From contig MEPB01000058.1 of NCBI GenBank assembly GCA_001769385.1, forward strand, positions 1 through 64,000: 64,000 nucleotides of DNA, written 5' to 3'. Shown piece after piece: positions 20,194 to 28,050 of this stretch. The position numbers were made by a program, and so were the translations under genes. Below the pieces are notes generated by a model. That model worked only from the letters and a program-made list of their open reading frames with translations, was not told the origin of the DNA and did not search any database. Origin of the DNA: Bacteroidetes bacterium RIFCSPLOWO2_12_FULL_35_15. Lineage in GTDB: Bacteria > Bacteroidota > Bacteroidia > 2-12-FULL-35-15. Every line of letters starts with the position of its first letter. Position 1 is the stretch's first letter.

Positions 20194-20912
20194 TTTCAGA
20201 AAAAACCTTCATCAGATACTATTCAAGTTTTTGGGAACAATTACTCCCAGGTATCGACAATTATATCCGTATGGTAAACTCTGGATTAAAGGAACGTTTG
20301 TTTACTCCAATAATTACAGATGATATTCCTAAAAGAAGAGCATTGATTAATGGGATGGCATTTAAACTTTTTCATAAATGTCATAACAAAGAAATAATTT
20401 TTGAAAATATTGCAAGTCTGGCCCCGGATTCTCCAGAGATTAATGAAATTCAAGATACGGTATTAAGAGACATGGCGAATCTAGACAATTCCGACACCTT
20501 TAAAGAAAAATTGTCATTGAACGAATTTATTATTTTACAAAATCTAACTCATCGCCTATATAAATATTTTTCAAAAAAAAAAGATGTAATAATTTATCCG
20601 AAATTTCAAGGATGCGGATTGCTTTTTAATTGTTCGGGAGATGCGATATATGAGAATAATTTAGTTGAAATTAAAGCTGGCAATACAAATTTTGGAAGGC
20701 ATGATTTCTATCAATTGTTTACTTATGGTGCTTTGAACTATGTTTCATATGACATAAACGAAATAAGTAGATTTGAATTATTTAATATTCGAACCGGTTT
20801 ATGTTGGAATGAGAATATTGAAAATGTATGTGAAATTATAGCAGGCACATCGTCAGCAGAAATTTATTCAGAAATAATAAATTATGTTTCAAATAATTAT
20901 AGGTCAATATGA
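20190..20912 (+). CDS. PD-(D/E)XK nuclease partner of the RT (McrC-like core)
   Basis: A 240-residue protein starting at the ATG that overlaps the RT stop codon (ATGA); a start five codons upstream inside the RT is less likely. The C-terminal half has the PD-(D/E)XK pattern: possible motif I Glu112 (NEFIILQNL), motif II Asp151 (SGDAIY), motif III Glu160-x-Lys162 (VEIKAG) and motif IV Gln175 with Tyr179 (HDFYQLFTYG). The last resembles the McrC and Cas4/RecB style Q-x3-Y. The N-terminal ~100 residues are helical and unassigned. Coupling to the RT suggests one system in which the RT product or a phage trigger controls the nuclease; that is an inference. No DNA-binding domain is obvious. Confidence 0.75.
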   Translation: MISEKTFIRYYSSFWEQLLPGIDNYIRMVNSGLKERLFTPIITDDIPKRRALINGMAFKLFHKCHNKEIIFENIASLAPDSPEINEIQDTVLRDMANLDNSDTFKEKLSLNEFIILQNLTHRLYKYFSKKKDVIIYPKFQGCGLLFNCSGDAIYENNLVEIKAGNTNFGRHDFYQLFTYGALNYVSYDINEISRFELFNIRTGLCWNENIENVCEIIAGTSSAEIYSEIINYVSNNYRSI

Positions 20913-20931
20913 CAAAAATAATCCCCCGTTA

Positions 20932-20974
20932 GGCGGAGCGTCCCGCTCCGCCTTCCTTAACCGGCATCTTGCCG
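20932..20974 (+). repeat. REP, left flank of RAYT remnant
   Basis: Stem GGCGGAGCG/CGCTCCGCC with loop TCC, then the second hairpin CGGCATCTTGCCG. It lies 60 bp upstream of the transposase remnant and is inverted relative to the copy at 21656-21696. Confidence 0.88.
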
Positions 20975-21032
20975 TATATGTAAAACAGCAGCAATATTTA
21001 TCTTACAAAAAATGTTTCAAAAGAATTAAAAA

Positions 21033-21598
21033 ATGTCAACAGGTTATCAAATTAAAGAGCAAGACAAATTATATTTTTTAACACTTCAAGTAACAGAATG
21101 GGTGGATATATTTTCACGACAAAAATATCGGGATATTATCATTGAAAATCTATCCTACTGTCAAAAGAATAAAGGGCTTGAAATATATGCCTGGGTAATC
21201 ATGAGTAATCATATTCATTTATTGGTTAAAAGCGAAAAAGAAGACTAAGCAATATATTGAGGGATTTTAAAAGTTACACCAGTAAAAAAATATTAGATGA
21301 AATTGATTCGTGTAATGAAAGCAGAAAAGAGTGGATGCTAAAACTATTTAAAGATTCAGCATTCAAGCATAAGCGTAATTCAGAATATCAATTTTGGACA
21401 CATGAAAATCATGCGGAGCACATTTTTTCAAATACGTTTATCGAACAAAAAATAGATTATATTCATAACAATCCTGTAAGAGCGGGAATAGTTGAAAAAC
21501 CTGAAGAATACAGATATTCAAGCGCAAAAAATTATGCAGGAGAAAAAGGATTATTGCAAATTGAAACAATTATGCGACAATGGAAAACTTATAAATGA
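21033..21598 (+). pseudogene. REP-associated tyrosine transposase (RAYT), frameshifted
   Basis: The first part (21033-21248, 71 codons) carries the HUH motif IMSNHIHLLV. It stops right after KSEKED. The second part (from ~21249 to 21598) continues in another frame with RDFKSYTSKKIL, FIEQKIDYIHNNPVRAGIV and YSSAKNYAG, all family hallmarks. Adding one T next to 21246 would restore KSEKEDLSNILRDFKSY, so a single-base deletion is the simplest cause. The spot is not an obvious slippery heptamer. Y1-type transposases of this family act on flanking REP hairpins, and inverted REPs lie on both sides here. Length and layout otherwise fit a complete ~189-residue protein. Confidence 0.88.
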
Positions 21599-21655
21599 AT
21601 TCTTTACTGATGTTCATTTGGAATAAAAGTGATTTTGCTTCGAATGAACGTAATT

Positions 21656-21696
21656 CGGCAAGATGCCGGTTAAAGAAATCGGAGCGGGACGCTCCG
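21656..21696 (-). repeat. REP, right flank of RAYT remnant, inverted
   Basis: CGGCAAGATGCCG is followed by a spacer and CGGAGCG/CGCTCCG (21680-21696). It is the reverse-order counterpart of 20932-20974, giving the REP-RAYT-inverted REP arrangement. Confidence 0.88.
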
Positions 21697-21788
21697 CTTA
21701 ACGGTGCGCAAAAAAAGCGGACAACAACTTATAACATAAACAACAATTACAAAAAAAATACATACAATAAATAAACAAAAACAAAACA

Positions 21789-22649
21789 ATGAAACCAACT
21801 CTACTCTTATTAACAACAGCTATTACAGGAACAATGATGATGACTATACAAAGCGCAAACGCTCAGGGAGCTTATATAAATGCAGGCGTAGGCTATGGTA
21901 TGAAAGCCGCTTCACAAACAATGCAATACACCGAGTCGGTTTCATCTGATACTATACTTACCTTTACAAGCGTGCATGGTTCACTTGGAAAAGGCTTAAA
22001 TTATGGCGGTGCATTGGGTTATATGTTTAATAAACATGTAGGAGCCGAAATAGGATTTAACTATTTAAAGGGCAGTCAAATTAAATCCAGCTACTCAGAT
22101 TATACCTTCATTTATACCCAGACGCAAACTATCACAACCCAGGCCACTATGCTACGCATTATTCCTACACTTGTTATTGCAATAGGAGATGGAGTGTTTC
22201 GTCCGTATGCCAAAGTTGGATTAGTAATGGGATTGATGGGCAAAACAACGGATAAATACTCCAGTCATGTAGGAGGTTATAGTTATGAAGAAACCTGGAA
22301 ATCCAGTGGTGGCATACCATTTGGTTTTTCATCGGCTCTTGGCTTAACTATGGAAGGTGATTTCATGGCAGTCTTTGCTGAGTTCGCAATGATCAATCAA
22401 TCATGGGCACCAAAAAAAAGTGTGATGACAGAATCAACCTATAATGGAACTGATCAATTGCCTTTACTGACAACCTATGAAAAAGAAACCAATTATGTTG
22501 ATAGTTATTCAGTAAGTCAAAACCCCGATCTAAGTTCACCTAATCAACAAACAAAACAGTATTTACCGATGAGTAGTTTTGGATTTAATGTAGGCTTACG
22601 TTTTAATTTAGGGAACTATTTGAAGAGTAAAAAAGCAGTAGCGAAATAA
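21789..22649 (+). CDS. Outer-membrane beta-barrel protein
   Basis: A 286-residue protein with a signal peptide (MKPTLLLLTTAI, ending SANAQ). The mature part has alternating beta-strands, glycine/aromatic rich, such as YINAGVGYGMKAA, GGALGYMFNKHVGAEIGFNY, FRPYAKVGLVMG, FAEFAMINQSW and a final SFGFNVGLRFNLG, typical of small porin-like barrels of 8-12 strands. It is probably a general outer-membrane protein of unknown ligand. The stop codon lies inside the 17-bp word of the right-hand direct repeat, which suggests that this boundary is recombinational. It is monocistronic. Confidence 0.8.
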   Translation: MKPTLLLLTTAITGTMMMTIQSANAQGAYINAGVGYGMKAASQTMQYTESVSSDTILTFTSVHGSLGKGLNYGGALGYMFNKHVGAEIGFNYLKGSQIKSSYSDYTFIYTQTQTITTQATMLRIIPTLVIAIGDGVFRPYAKVGLVMGLMGKTTDKYSSHVGGYSYEETWKSSGGIPFGFSSALGLTMEGDFMAVFAEFAMINQSWAPKKSVMTESTYNGTDQLPLLTTYEKETNYVDSYSVSQNPDLSSPNQQTKQYLPMSSFGFNVGLRFNLGNYLKSKKAVAK

Positions 22650-22686
22650 ATGATTGAAATAGGTTGTTGGTGATAACACCAACAAC
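22645..22686. repeat. Direct-repeat plus palindrome, right copy
   Basis: AATAAATGATTGAAATA (22645-22661) is identical to 18302-18318 and is followed by GTTGTTGGTGAT/AACACCAACAAC (22663-22686, one mismatched pair). It overlaps the stop codon of the outer-membrane gene. Confidence 0.75.
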
Positions 22687-22982
22687 TGCATAATGAATAT
22701 ATTGTTACAAACAATGAAGAAGGAACAATTATTACCTATTGGCTGGCTGATGGTAAAATTTACTTTCTTCGAAAAGTTATTGTGCCAGTTGAACCGCAAA
22801 GACAAATCATCTATTTATTTTTTATAAATACCTGATATAAAAAATATGTTCGCGATGCTTTCAATACAAACTGATTTAAGCGGTAAAAAACAGGTCGTTT
22901 GGAAGTTACCAAAATCACTAAAAAAGTAATTGATCTTACTCAATTTGAAATACCAAAAGGGTATAATAAATTTGAAAAATAA
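22686..22982 (+). pseudogene. Decayed DUF4412-like gene, 3' part
   Basis: Three coding-like pieces lie in series: EYIVTNNEEGTIITYWLADG (from ~22695), then LSIQTDLSGKKQVVW (from 22858) in a second frame, then EVTKITKKVIDLTQFEIPKG, ending NKFEK at 22982 in a third reading. Inserting one G near 22902 joins the last two. The end FEIPKGYNKF is typical of DUF4412-type envelope proteins. There is no start codon and there are several shifts, so I call a dead 3' remnant; its 5' part ends at the palindrome. Confidence 0.6.
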
Positions 22983-22997
22983 AATTATCCAAAAAAT

Positions 22998-23036
22998 AAA
23001 AATGCTCTGTAAATGATATTTACAGGGCATTTTTAT
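22998..23036. terminator. Hairpin terminator after the decayed gene
   Basis: AAAAATGCTCTGTAAA and TTTACAGGGCATTTTT pair around TGATA with one G-T pair, followed by ATTTTAAAT. It can act in both directions. The rest of 23037-23262 shows no gene and should carry the promoter of the next gene. Confidence 0.75.
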
Positions 23037-23262
23037 TTTAAATAGGCTCGAAATATAGATTCAAAAAATATCCAGAGCTGAGCGATCGATTAAAATCTTT
23101 TCGCATAGAGCCATTTTACATGAGGGTTTACATTTTTTTTCTTGCCGAATATCATTGTACAATTATTTTCAAAATATAATATTTGTGTTGTGATGGAATG
23201 GAATTAAATATTTTTTTGCAGGTAAAAAAAACCTAAAAAAATCAAATTTAATCGCCATTTGA

Positions 23263-24921
23263 ATGACAACAACTAGAAAATACAATCTTCTCTTTTTTTT
23301 AATTCTACTTTTTCAACTTTCCCTTTTTAGCCAAACATCCTATCAGGAATATCCTAATATCATTATAAATAGTAAAACAGAAAGTGTAATTTCTGTTTCA
23401 AACCAGGGAAACGCGTATTTGGAAATACCTCCCTGGCTAAAACCGGGAGGATGGAGATCCTATTATTTTACCAGCCATTTCACAAAAGTATTTTCAATAC
23501 CACTGTCCCTGGCGGATGAAAACTTAACCAACCTGAATCTTTCAGAATCATTTGAACCAACGATTGTATCGTGCCCTTTGAATTGGTGGAATACAAATCA
23601 TCCTCCAACTTCTAATACAGATCTTCAATTCAGGAGAAATTACCAGGGAATTTTTAGCGCTCATTCTTTTTATAATCAATATAAAGGGGACATCGTAATT
23701 GCTTATTCCCATGGGGAAAATAAAAATGCAATAGAAGGCCAGTATCAATATCAAAATACAGTATGGCCAACTTTTGTATTAGACCCGAATAATCCAAATA
23801 CATATTCAGGATACAGTAATGGCACGTATTACGACTGTTGGGAAAGTTATTTTGGTTTTGTAAATATGCAATGGATAGAAAATACTTCTTCAACACAATG
23901 GGCACAAAAATATTTTTGGGAAGAAGGGCCCATTGCATGGCCTTCAAATGGCTATATTACAAAAGGAAATCAAAAAGCCTCGTATGGTCTCAGGCATCCA
24001 TCTTCTATATTAAATAGTAATGATAATTATATATACATATATTATCTTGATACAAAAGAAGCCGCTATTATGGCCGAAGAAGGAAGAAGTTCGGGCATAA
24101 AATTAGTAAGAGTAAAAAAAGAAAATGCCGTATTCTCCACCATGTATGAAGTTTTTTATAACGGAAACTGGTATCCCTCTTTACCTCAAGGCTATACCAA
24201 AGAAAAAATGCTTGATTTCGTAAATGTTAAAGGCCCAAAATCCTCCGTTGTTGTTGGAGGTCCAAATACTATCCGGTTCACGGTTGCAAAAATACTGGAT
24301 GATGATTACTATTTAGGAGTGGAAGAGTATATAGATCCGATAACGAATCAAACCATTACAAATCTTCGTCTATCAAGAGATCTGATAAATTGGTCTTCTC
24401 CTAAAGCTATTTTAAGCAAAACTTCATCATGGGGAAGTTCTAAATATCATTACCCAATTTTCCTTGACCATGCAGGTTGGACAAATACTGAAATTTTTAA
24501 GAATAATTTTTATATCCTTGGGACAAAATCCGGGAAAACAGATAAAATTTACCGGATGAAGCTAAATATAAGTTTAACTGATCAAGTTGTTCAGCCTTTT
24601 CCAATTAGTGGAAAAGATTCTACAATTGAGGACGAGTCTTGCAAGTTCCAGGAAATGAAAGATGAAGACATTCTTTTTTCAAAAGAAGATAATTATCTGT
24701 ATGTAACATTACCGACTAATTCCTGCCAGTTAAAAAAAGAGGTATTCGTTTATGATATACAAGGTAAACTTATAAAAATTGAAATATTTGATGGGGAAAG
24801 CAACGCTTTCAAAATTGATGTTTCTGAAATAAAAGCTTTTGGAATATTTGTATTAGTTATTCAAACGGGAGATAATATACTAGCTAAAAAATTTATAGTT
24901 AATTATAATAATTACCACTAA
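23263..24921 (+). CDS. Secreted protein with T9SS sorting domain
   Basis: A 552-residue exported protein. It has a signal peptide (about residues 1-24, ending LFSQ), a long central region rich in aromatic strands (SYYFTSHFTKVF, DIVIAYSHGENKN, YGLRHPSSIL, DHAGWTNTEIF) and a C-terminal type A sorting domain of about 75 residues (VFVYDIQGKLIKIEIF, GIFVLVIQTGDN, KKFIVNYNN). The sorting tail predicts export by the type IX system and surface anchoring or release. The repeated open-strand pattern with LVRVKKEN and LRLSRDLINWSSP recalls five-bladed-propeller glycosidase-like folds, but no catalytic carboxylates could be assigned. It is monocistronic. Confidence 0.8.
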   Translation: MTTTRKYNLLFFLILLFQLSLFSQTSYQEYPNIIINSKTESVISVSNQGNAYLEIPPWLKPGGWRSYYFTSHFTKVFSIPLSLADENLTNLNLSESFEPTIVSCPLNWWNTNHPPTSNTDLQFRRNYQGIFSAHSFYNQYKGDIVIAYSHGENKNAIEGQYQYQNTVWPTFVLDPNNPNTYSGYSNGTYYDCWESYFGFVNMQWIENTSSTQWAQKYFWEEGPIAWPSNGYITKGNQKASYGLRHPSSILNSNDNYIYIYYLDTKEAAIMAEEGRSSGIKLVRVKKENAVFSTMYEVFYNGNWYPSLPQGYTKEKMLDFVNVKGPKSSVVVGGPNTIRFTVAKILDDDYYLGVEEYIDPITNQTITNLRLSRDLINWSSPKAILSKTSSWGSSKYHYPIFLDHAGWTNTEIFKNNFYILGTKSGKTDKIYRMKLNISLTDQVVQPFPISGKDSTIEDESCKFQEMKDEDILFSKEDNYLYVTLPTNSCQLKKEVFVYDIQGKLIKIEIFDGESNAFKIDVSEIKAFGIFVLVIQTGDNILAKKFIVNYNNYH

Positions 24922-25080
24922 AACTTAATCGTAAATTTCAGGAAATTGAATCAAAGTTTAAACTACATATACACTTTTTGTTGTTTTGCTTATGCAAAGA
25001 AATAAAAAAAGGAACGCGGATGACGCTGATTAAGCATATTAACGCAGATAAAATAAAACCATTTTTTATCATCTAAAATA

Positions 25081-25118
25081 AAAAAGTCCCGCTCTATTAC
25101 TAGAGCGGGACTTTTTTT
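25081..25118 (-). terminator. Terminator of the cold-shock gene
   Basis: AGTCCCGCTCTA pairs with TAGAGCGGGACT around TTAC, flanked by AAAAA and TTTTTTT, so it may work in both directions. It lies 20-60 bp after the cold-shock gene stop codon. Confidence 0.88.
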
Positions 25119-25140
25119 GGTAAATTATATTTTAATATAA

Positions 25141-25332
25141 TTATGCTAATCTTACGTTTACAGCATTTAAACCTTTTTTGCCTTCTTGAACTTCAAAAAG
25201 TACTTCGTCATTCTGACGAATTTCTTCTTTCAATCCTGACACGTGAACAAAGAATTCTTCATTTGTGTCATTAGCTTTAATGAATCCAAATCCTTTTGTT
25301 TCATTAAAAAACTTTACAGTTCCATTTTTCAT
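25141..25332 (-). CDS. Cold-shock domain protein (CspA family)
   Basis: A 63-residue single cold-shock domain. I use the ATG at 25332 because MKNGTVKFFNETKGFGFI is the universal N-terminus; an upstream in-frame ATG would add 11 unlikely residues and lies next to the predicted transcription start. RNP1 (KGFGFI) and RNP2 (FFVHVSGL) are both present. It binds single-stranded RNA/DNA as an RNA chaperone. A perfect TATCTTTG -7 box lies 33 bp upstream, and a strong terminator follows, so it is a monocistronic unit. Confidence 0.95.
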   Translation of the reverse strand: MKNGTVKFFNETKGFGFIKANDTNEEFFVHVSGLKEEIRQNDEVLFEVQEGKKGLNAVNVRLA

Positions 25333-25364
25333 TTTAATAATAATGTTTTGATTAATAATTAACA

Positions 25365-25372
25365 CAAAGATA
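25365..25372 (-). promoter_or_regulatory. -7 box of the cold-shock gene
   Basis: On the minus strand this reads TATCTTTG, a full match to TAnnTTTG. It predicts a transcription start near 25358 and a 5' leader of ~26 nt. Confidence 0.65.
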
Positions 25373-25662
25373 CACTAATTAAACCGAAATGCTTGAAATA
25401 ATTACATTTTAATAAAACATTGTCCTGAATTAGCTTTGTTGATTGGGCTTTTACGAAACAAAAAAAATGATATTTTTTGTTTTTCCAGGGATGAAAGGAC
25501 AGGCCCGGGATAAATTTTTCAGGAAAATTATCACTAAAAAAAGTGTTTCTTTCGAAACTTAACGTTCAGCCCCGCACTTTTTGTGGACGTCAGCCGCATC
25601 GCAGCTAATTTCTTTGTGCAAAATTTAATCTGGTAGGAGCGGGTAAGGCTTGGATCAAACGC

Positions 25663-25755
25663 CCTTCGACTTCGCTCAGGTCAGGCTTCTCGTGAAAAAT
25701 TCCAATAAAAAAGAGGAACCTTTGCAAGTTCCTCTTTTTGTGCGGGCGAAGGGAC
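25663..25755. repeat. Detached copy of tRNA-Leu 3' end plus terminator
   Basis: It contains CGACTTCGCTCAGG, CTTCTCGTGAAAAATTCC, a hairpin GAGGAACC/GGTTCCTC-type stem and TGTGCGGGCGAAGGGA, the same block that occurs three times in series at 26163-26445. The stretch 25756-26162 separates it from the tandem array and holds a dispersed repeat. Confidence 0.8.
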
Positions 25756-25819
25756 ATCCTATAACTGTTCGAAACCTTTTTTTTTCTTCTTTTCTCTTAA
25801 AAGAAAAGAAGCAAAAGTT

Positions 25820-25957
25820 CAAGAACAAACGATTGCTCCCCTCATCTCTCCATTTTTATGAATGTCTAAGCACTCGGCTAAAGCTCGTGCCAAGACCTTC
25901 AAAAAAAATAGAGTTCACCGCAACACGACATCGCGTTTGTTCAATCCTTGCGCGCGA
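25820..25957 (+). repeat. Dispersed repeat core, copy D
   Basis: AAGAACAAACGATTGCTCCC starts a copy with the GCAC/GTGC inner stem, as in copy C. It is followed by TTTGTTTATGCTTTGCAGAA, which also occurs beside copy B at 11069. The interval 25373-26429 has no credible gene; frames across it translate repeats. Confidence 0.8.
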
Positions 25958-26162
25958 ACTTTGTTTATGCTTTGCAGAAGGCTTTATTGATTGCATAAAT
26001 TGAATTAAAGCAATGCACTGAATTAGTATAGGTGCTGTTGTGGTGGCTTTTCTTGCCTTCACACATACTCGCTCAAATACCTAGCAGGTATTTGCCGCTT
26101 TCTTTTTGCGGCAGAAAAAGAAAGTAAAAGAATAAAATGTTTCGAACAGTAAAGGGGACATC

Positions 26163-26429
26163 CTTCGACTTCGCTCAGGACAGGCTTCTCGTGAAAAATT
26201 CCAATAAAAAAAGAGGAACCTTTGCAAGTTCCTCTTTTAGTGCGGGCGAAGGGAATCCTTCGGCTTCGCTCAGGTCAGGCTTCTCGTGAAAAATTCCAAT
26301 AAAAAAGAGGAACCTTTGCAAGTTCCTCTTTTTGTGCGGGCGAAGGGACATCCTTCGACTTCGCTCAGGACAGGCTTCTCGTGAAAAATTCCAATAAAAA
26401 AGAGGAACCTTTTCAAGTTCCTCTTTTTG
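26163..26429. repeat. Tandem copies of tRNA-Leu 3' end and terminator
   Basis: The block boundary GTGCGGGCGAAGGGA starts at 26240, 26334 and, as the genuine tRNA end, 26429, a period of 94-95 bp. Each copy has the same hairpin (GAGGAACCTTTGCAAGTTCC, with TTTTC in the copy next to the tRNA) and the same CTTCGACTTCGCTCAGGACA segment. Read on the minus strand, each is the last ~16 nt of tRNA-Leu followed by a terminator and ~50 bp of flank. Confidence 0.88.
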
Positions 26430-26511
26430 TGCGGGCGAAGGGACTCGAACCCCCACGCCTTGCGGCACCAGATCCTAAGTCTGGCGCGGCTGCCAATTAC
26501 GCCACGCCCGC
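26430..26511 (-). tRNA. tRNA-Leu (anticodon UAG)
   Basis: On the minus strand it starts GCGGGCGTGGCGTAATTGGC. The acceptor stem GCGGGCG pairs with CGCCCGC, the anticodon arm is CCAGA-CTTAGGA-TCTGG (UAG, reading CUA), there is a long class II variable arm (GCCGCAAGGC), and the T-arm contains GGTTCGAGTCC. The discriminator is A; CCA is not fully encoded. A hairpin terminator follows directly, and the 3' end is duplicated downstream (see the tandem array). Confidence 0.95.
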
Positions 26512-26667
26512 ATGTGTTTTTAAATTGGAAGGCAAAGATATATTTTTTTCAAATGCAAAAAAAATTCTTCTTGCATTTAAAAATAAATTAGTCGAAAAAG
26601 TGTTTAAAACTTCATCCCTTTGATGCATCATAAATTAGTACTTTTGAAACCTGTAAATTGTTTTTCA

Positions 26668-27564
26668 ATGCTTACTATTGATCCAAAAGAGGTTAAAACG
26701 TCCGTACTACATGGGTATTTACTCGGAGCTGTTGCTCCCCGTCCCATCGCGTTTTCCAGTACCATTGATAAAGAAGGCAACCCCAATTTAGCACCTTTTA
26801 GCTTTTTTAATGTTTTTAGTGCAAATCCACCAATTGTGATATTCTCACCCGCAAAAAGCGGACGAACAGGACTTAATAAACATACGTTTGAAAATATCAA
26901 AGAAGTTCCTGAAGTAGTTATTAATATGGTTAGTTATGATATTGTTCAACAAATGTCATTAGCAAGCACCGAGTATCCCAAAGGAGTAAATGAGTTTATA
27001 AAAGCAGGATTTACACCCATTGGTTCCGAATTAATAAAACCTTTCAGGGTAAAAGAATCTCCGGTTCAATTGGAGTGCAAAGTAAAACAGGTAATAGAAC
27101 TTGGGAATGAAGGTGGTGCAGGAAACTTAATTATTTGTGAAGTAGTGTTAATGCACATTAGTGAGGATGTATTAGATGAAAATAAACAAATAGATCCTCA
27201 TAAAATTGATCTGGTCGCTCGTCTTGGTGGGAACTGGTATAGCAGAACCAATGGAAAATCCTTATTTGAAGTAGGTAAACCATTGCAAAATTTGGGAATC
27301 GGAGTTGATTCGATCCCGGATTATATTCGCCACTCAAATGTACTGACAGGAAATAATATAGGGCAATTGGGTAACATTGAAAAACTTCCTTCTGCCACAG
27401 AAATTATTCAATATAAAAATTCGGGTGCTATTAACGAAGCATTTGATACCTATGGAAGGAACCTGAAAAAATTGGAAAATCATTTACATCATCTTGCCAA
27501 AGGCCTGTTGGAGAATGGAAAGGTGCAGGAAGCCTGGAAAGTATTATTATCCGTAAATCATTAA
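26668..27564 (+). CDS. Flavin reductase-like FMN-binding split-barrel protein
   Basis: About 298 residues from the ATG at 26668 (MLTIDPKEV); an in-frame start 48 bp upstream gives an implausible leader. The N-terminal ~190 residues are a flavin-reductase-like domain: GAVAPRPIAFSSTIDKEGN, NLAPFSFFNVFSANPP and VVINMVSYDIVQQM are typical of the DIM6/NTAB group that binds FMN. The C-terminal ~90 residues (DYIRHSNVLTGNNIGQLGNI onward) form a helical extension often found in Bacteroidota members. The substrate is unknown. It is followed at ~45 bp by the DUF3127 gene. Confidence 0.88.
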   Translation: MLTIDPKEVKTSVLHGYLLGAVAPRPIAFSSTIDKEGNPNLAPFSFFNVFSANPPIVIFSPAKSGRTGLNKHTFENIKEVPEVVINMVSYDIVQQMSLASTEYPKGVNEFIKAGFTPIGSELIKPFRVKESPVQLECKVKQVIELGNEGGAGNLIICEVVLMHISEDVLDENKQIDPHKIDLVARLGGNWYSRTNGKSLFEVGKPLQNLGIGVDSIPDYIRHSNVLTGNNIGQLGNIEKLPSATEIIQYKNSGAINEAFDTYGRNLKKLENHLHHLAKGLLENGKVQEAWKVLLSVNH

Positions 27565-27611
27565 TCAAAATCGAAATAATCAATAATTAATATTAACAAA
27601 AACTAAAAAAA

Positions 27612-27989
27612 ATGGATATCACAGGAATTTTAAAAGTAAAAAGTGAAGCACAACAAGTATCAGAAAAATTCAAGAAAAGAGAATTCGTTCTAACCGATAA
27701 TTCATCGCAATACCCGCAACATATTTCTTTTCAGTTAACTCAGGATAAATGTAATCTGATTGATAATTATGCTGTAGGTTCTGAAATAAAAGTACATTTT
27801 AATTTGCGTGGGCGTGAGTGGACAAGTCCTAAAGGCGAAATAAAATATTTCAATACATTGGAGGCTTGGCGCATCGAAACAATTAATGCGGGTTCAGGTG
27901 CTACACCTTCATCTTCTGCTGGTAATTTAGGTGATGTGGCCGAAACTACATTTACTGCAACAACTCAGGAAGACGACCTTCCGTTTTAA
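27612..27989 (+). CDS. DUF3127 protein with SSB-like C-terminal tip
   Basis: A 125-residue protein. The first ~95 residues are a DUF3127 domain (ITGILKVKSEAQQVSEKFKK, KREFVLTDNSS, VHFNLRGREW, YFNTLEAWRIE) with an OB-fold-like strand pattern. A flexible Gly/Ser/Thr linker follows and the protein ends EDDLPF, very close to the acidic-hydrophobic DDDIPF tip by which SSB recruits repair and replication proteins. Binding of nucleic acid is an inference from fold and tail. A strong terminator follows. Confidence 0.85.
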   Translation: MDITGILKVKSEAQQVSEKFKKREFVLTDNSSQYPQHISFQLTQDKCNLIDNYAVGSEIKVHFNLRGREWTSPKGEIKYFNTLEAWRIETINAGSGATPSSSAGNLGDVAETTFTATTQEDDLPF

Positions 27990-28009
27990 TAAGAAGCCTT
28001 GAAAAAAAA

Positions 28010-28050
28010 CGAGAGCCGGTTCAGATAACATCTGAACCGGCTCTCCTTTT
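28010..28050 (+). terminator. Terminator after the DUF3127 gene
   Basis: GAGAGCCGGTTCAGAT pairs fully with ATCTGAACCGGCTCTC around AAC, followed by CTTTTTATTT. One of the strongest hairpins in the window. Nothing further is seen in 28051-28290. Confidence 0.92.

Noticed and set aside
21246-21259. Programmed frameshift in the RAYT at 21 kb
   Set aside because: No slippery heptamer or following stem was seen; a one-base deletion explains it more simply.
25663-26440. CRISPR array
   Set aside because: Repeats are ~95 bp, include a tRNA end and terminator, and are contiguous without unique spacers of even size; no cas genes are near.
26175-26468. A 97-codon minus-strand frame over tRNA-Leu
   Set aside because: It covers the tRNA and its tandem 3' copies; the repeated protein words are only the DNA repeat translated.
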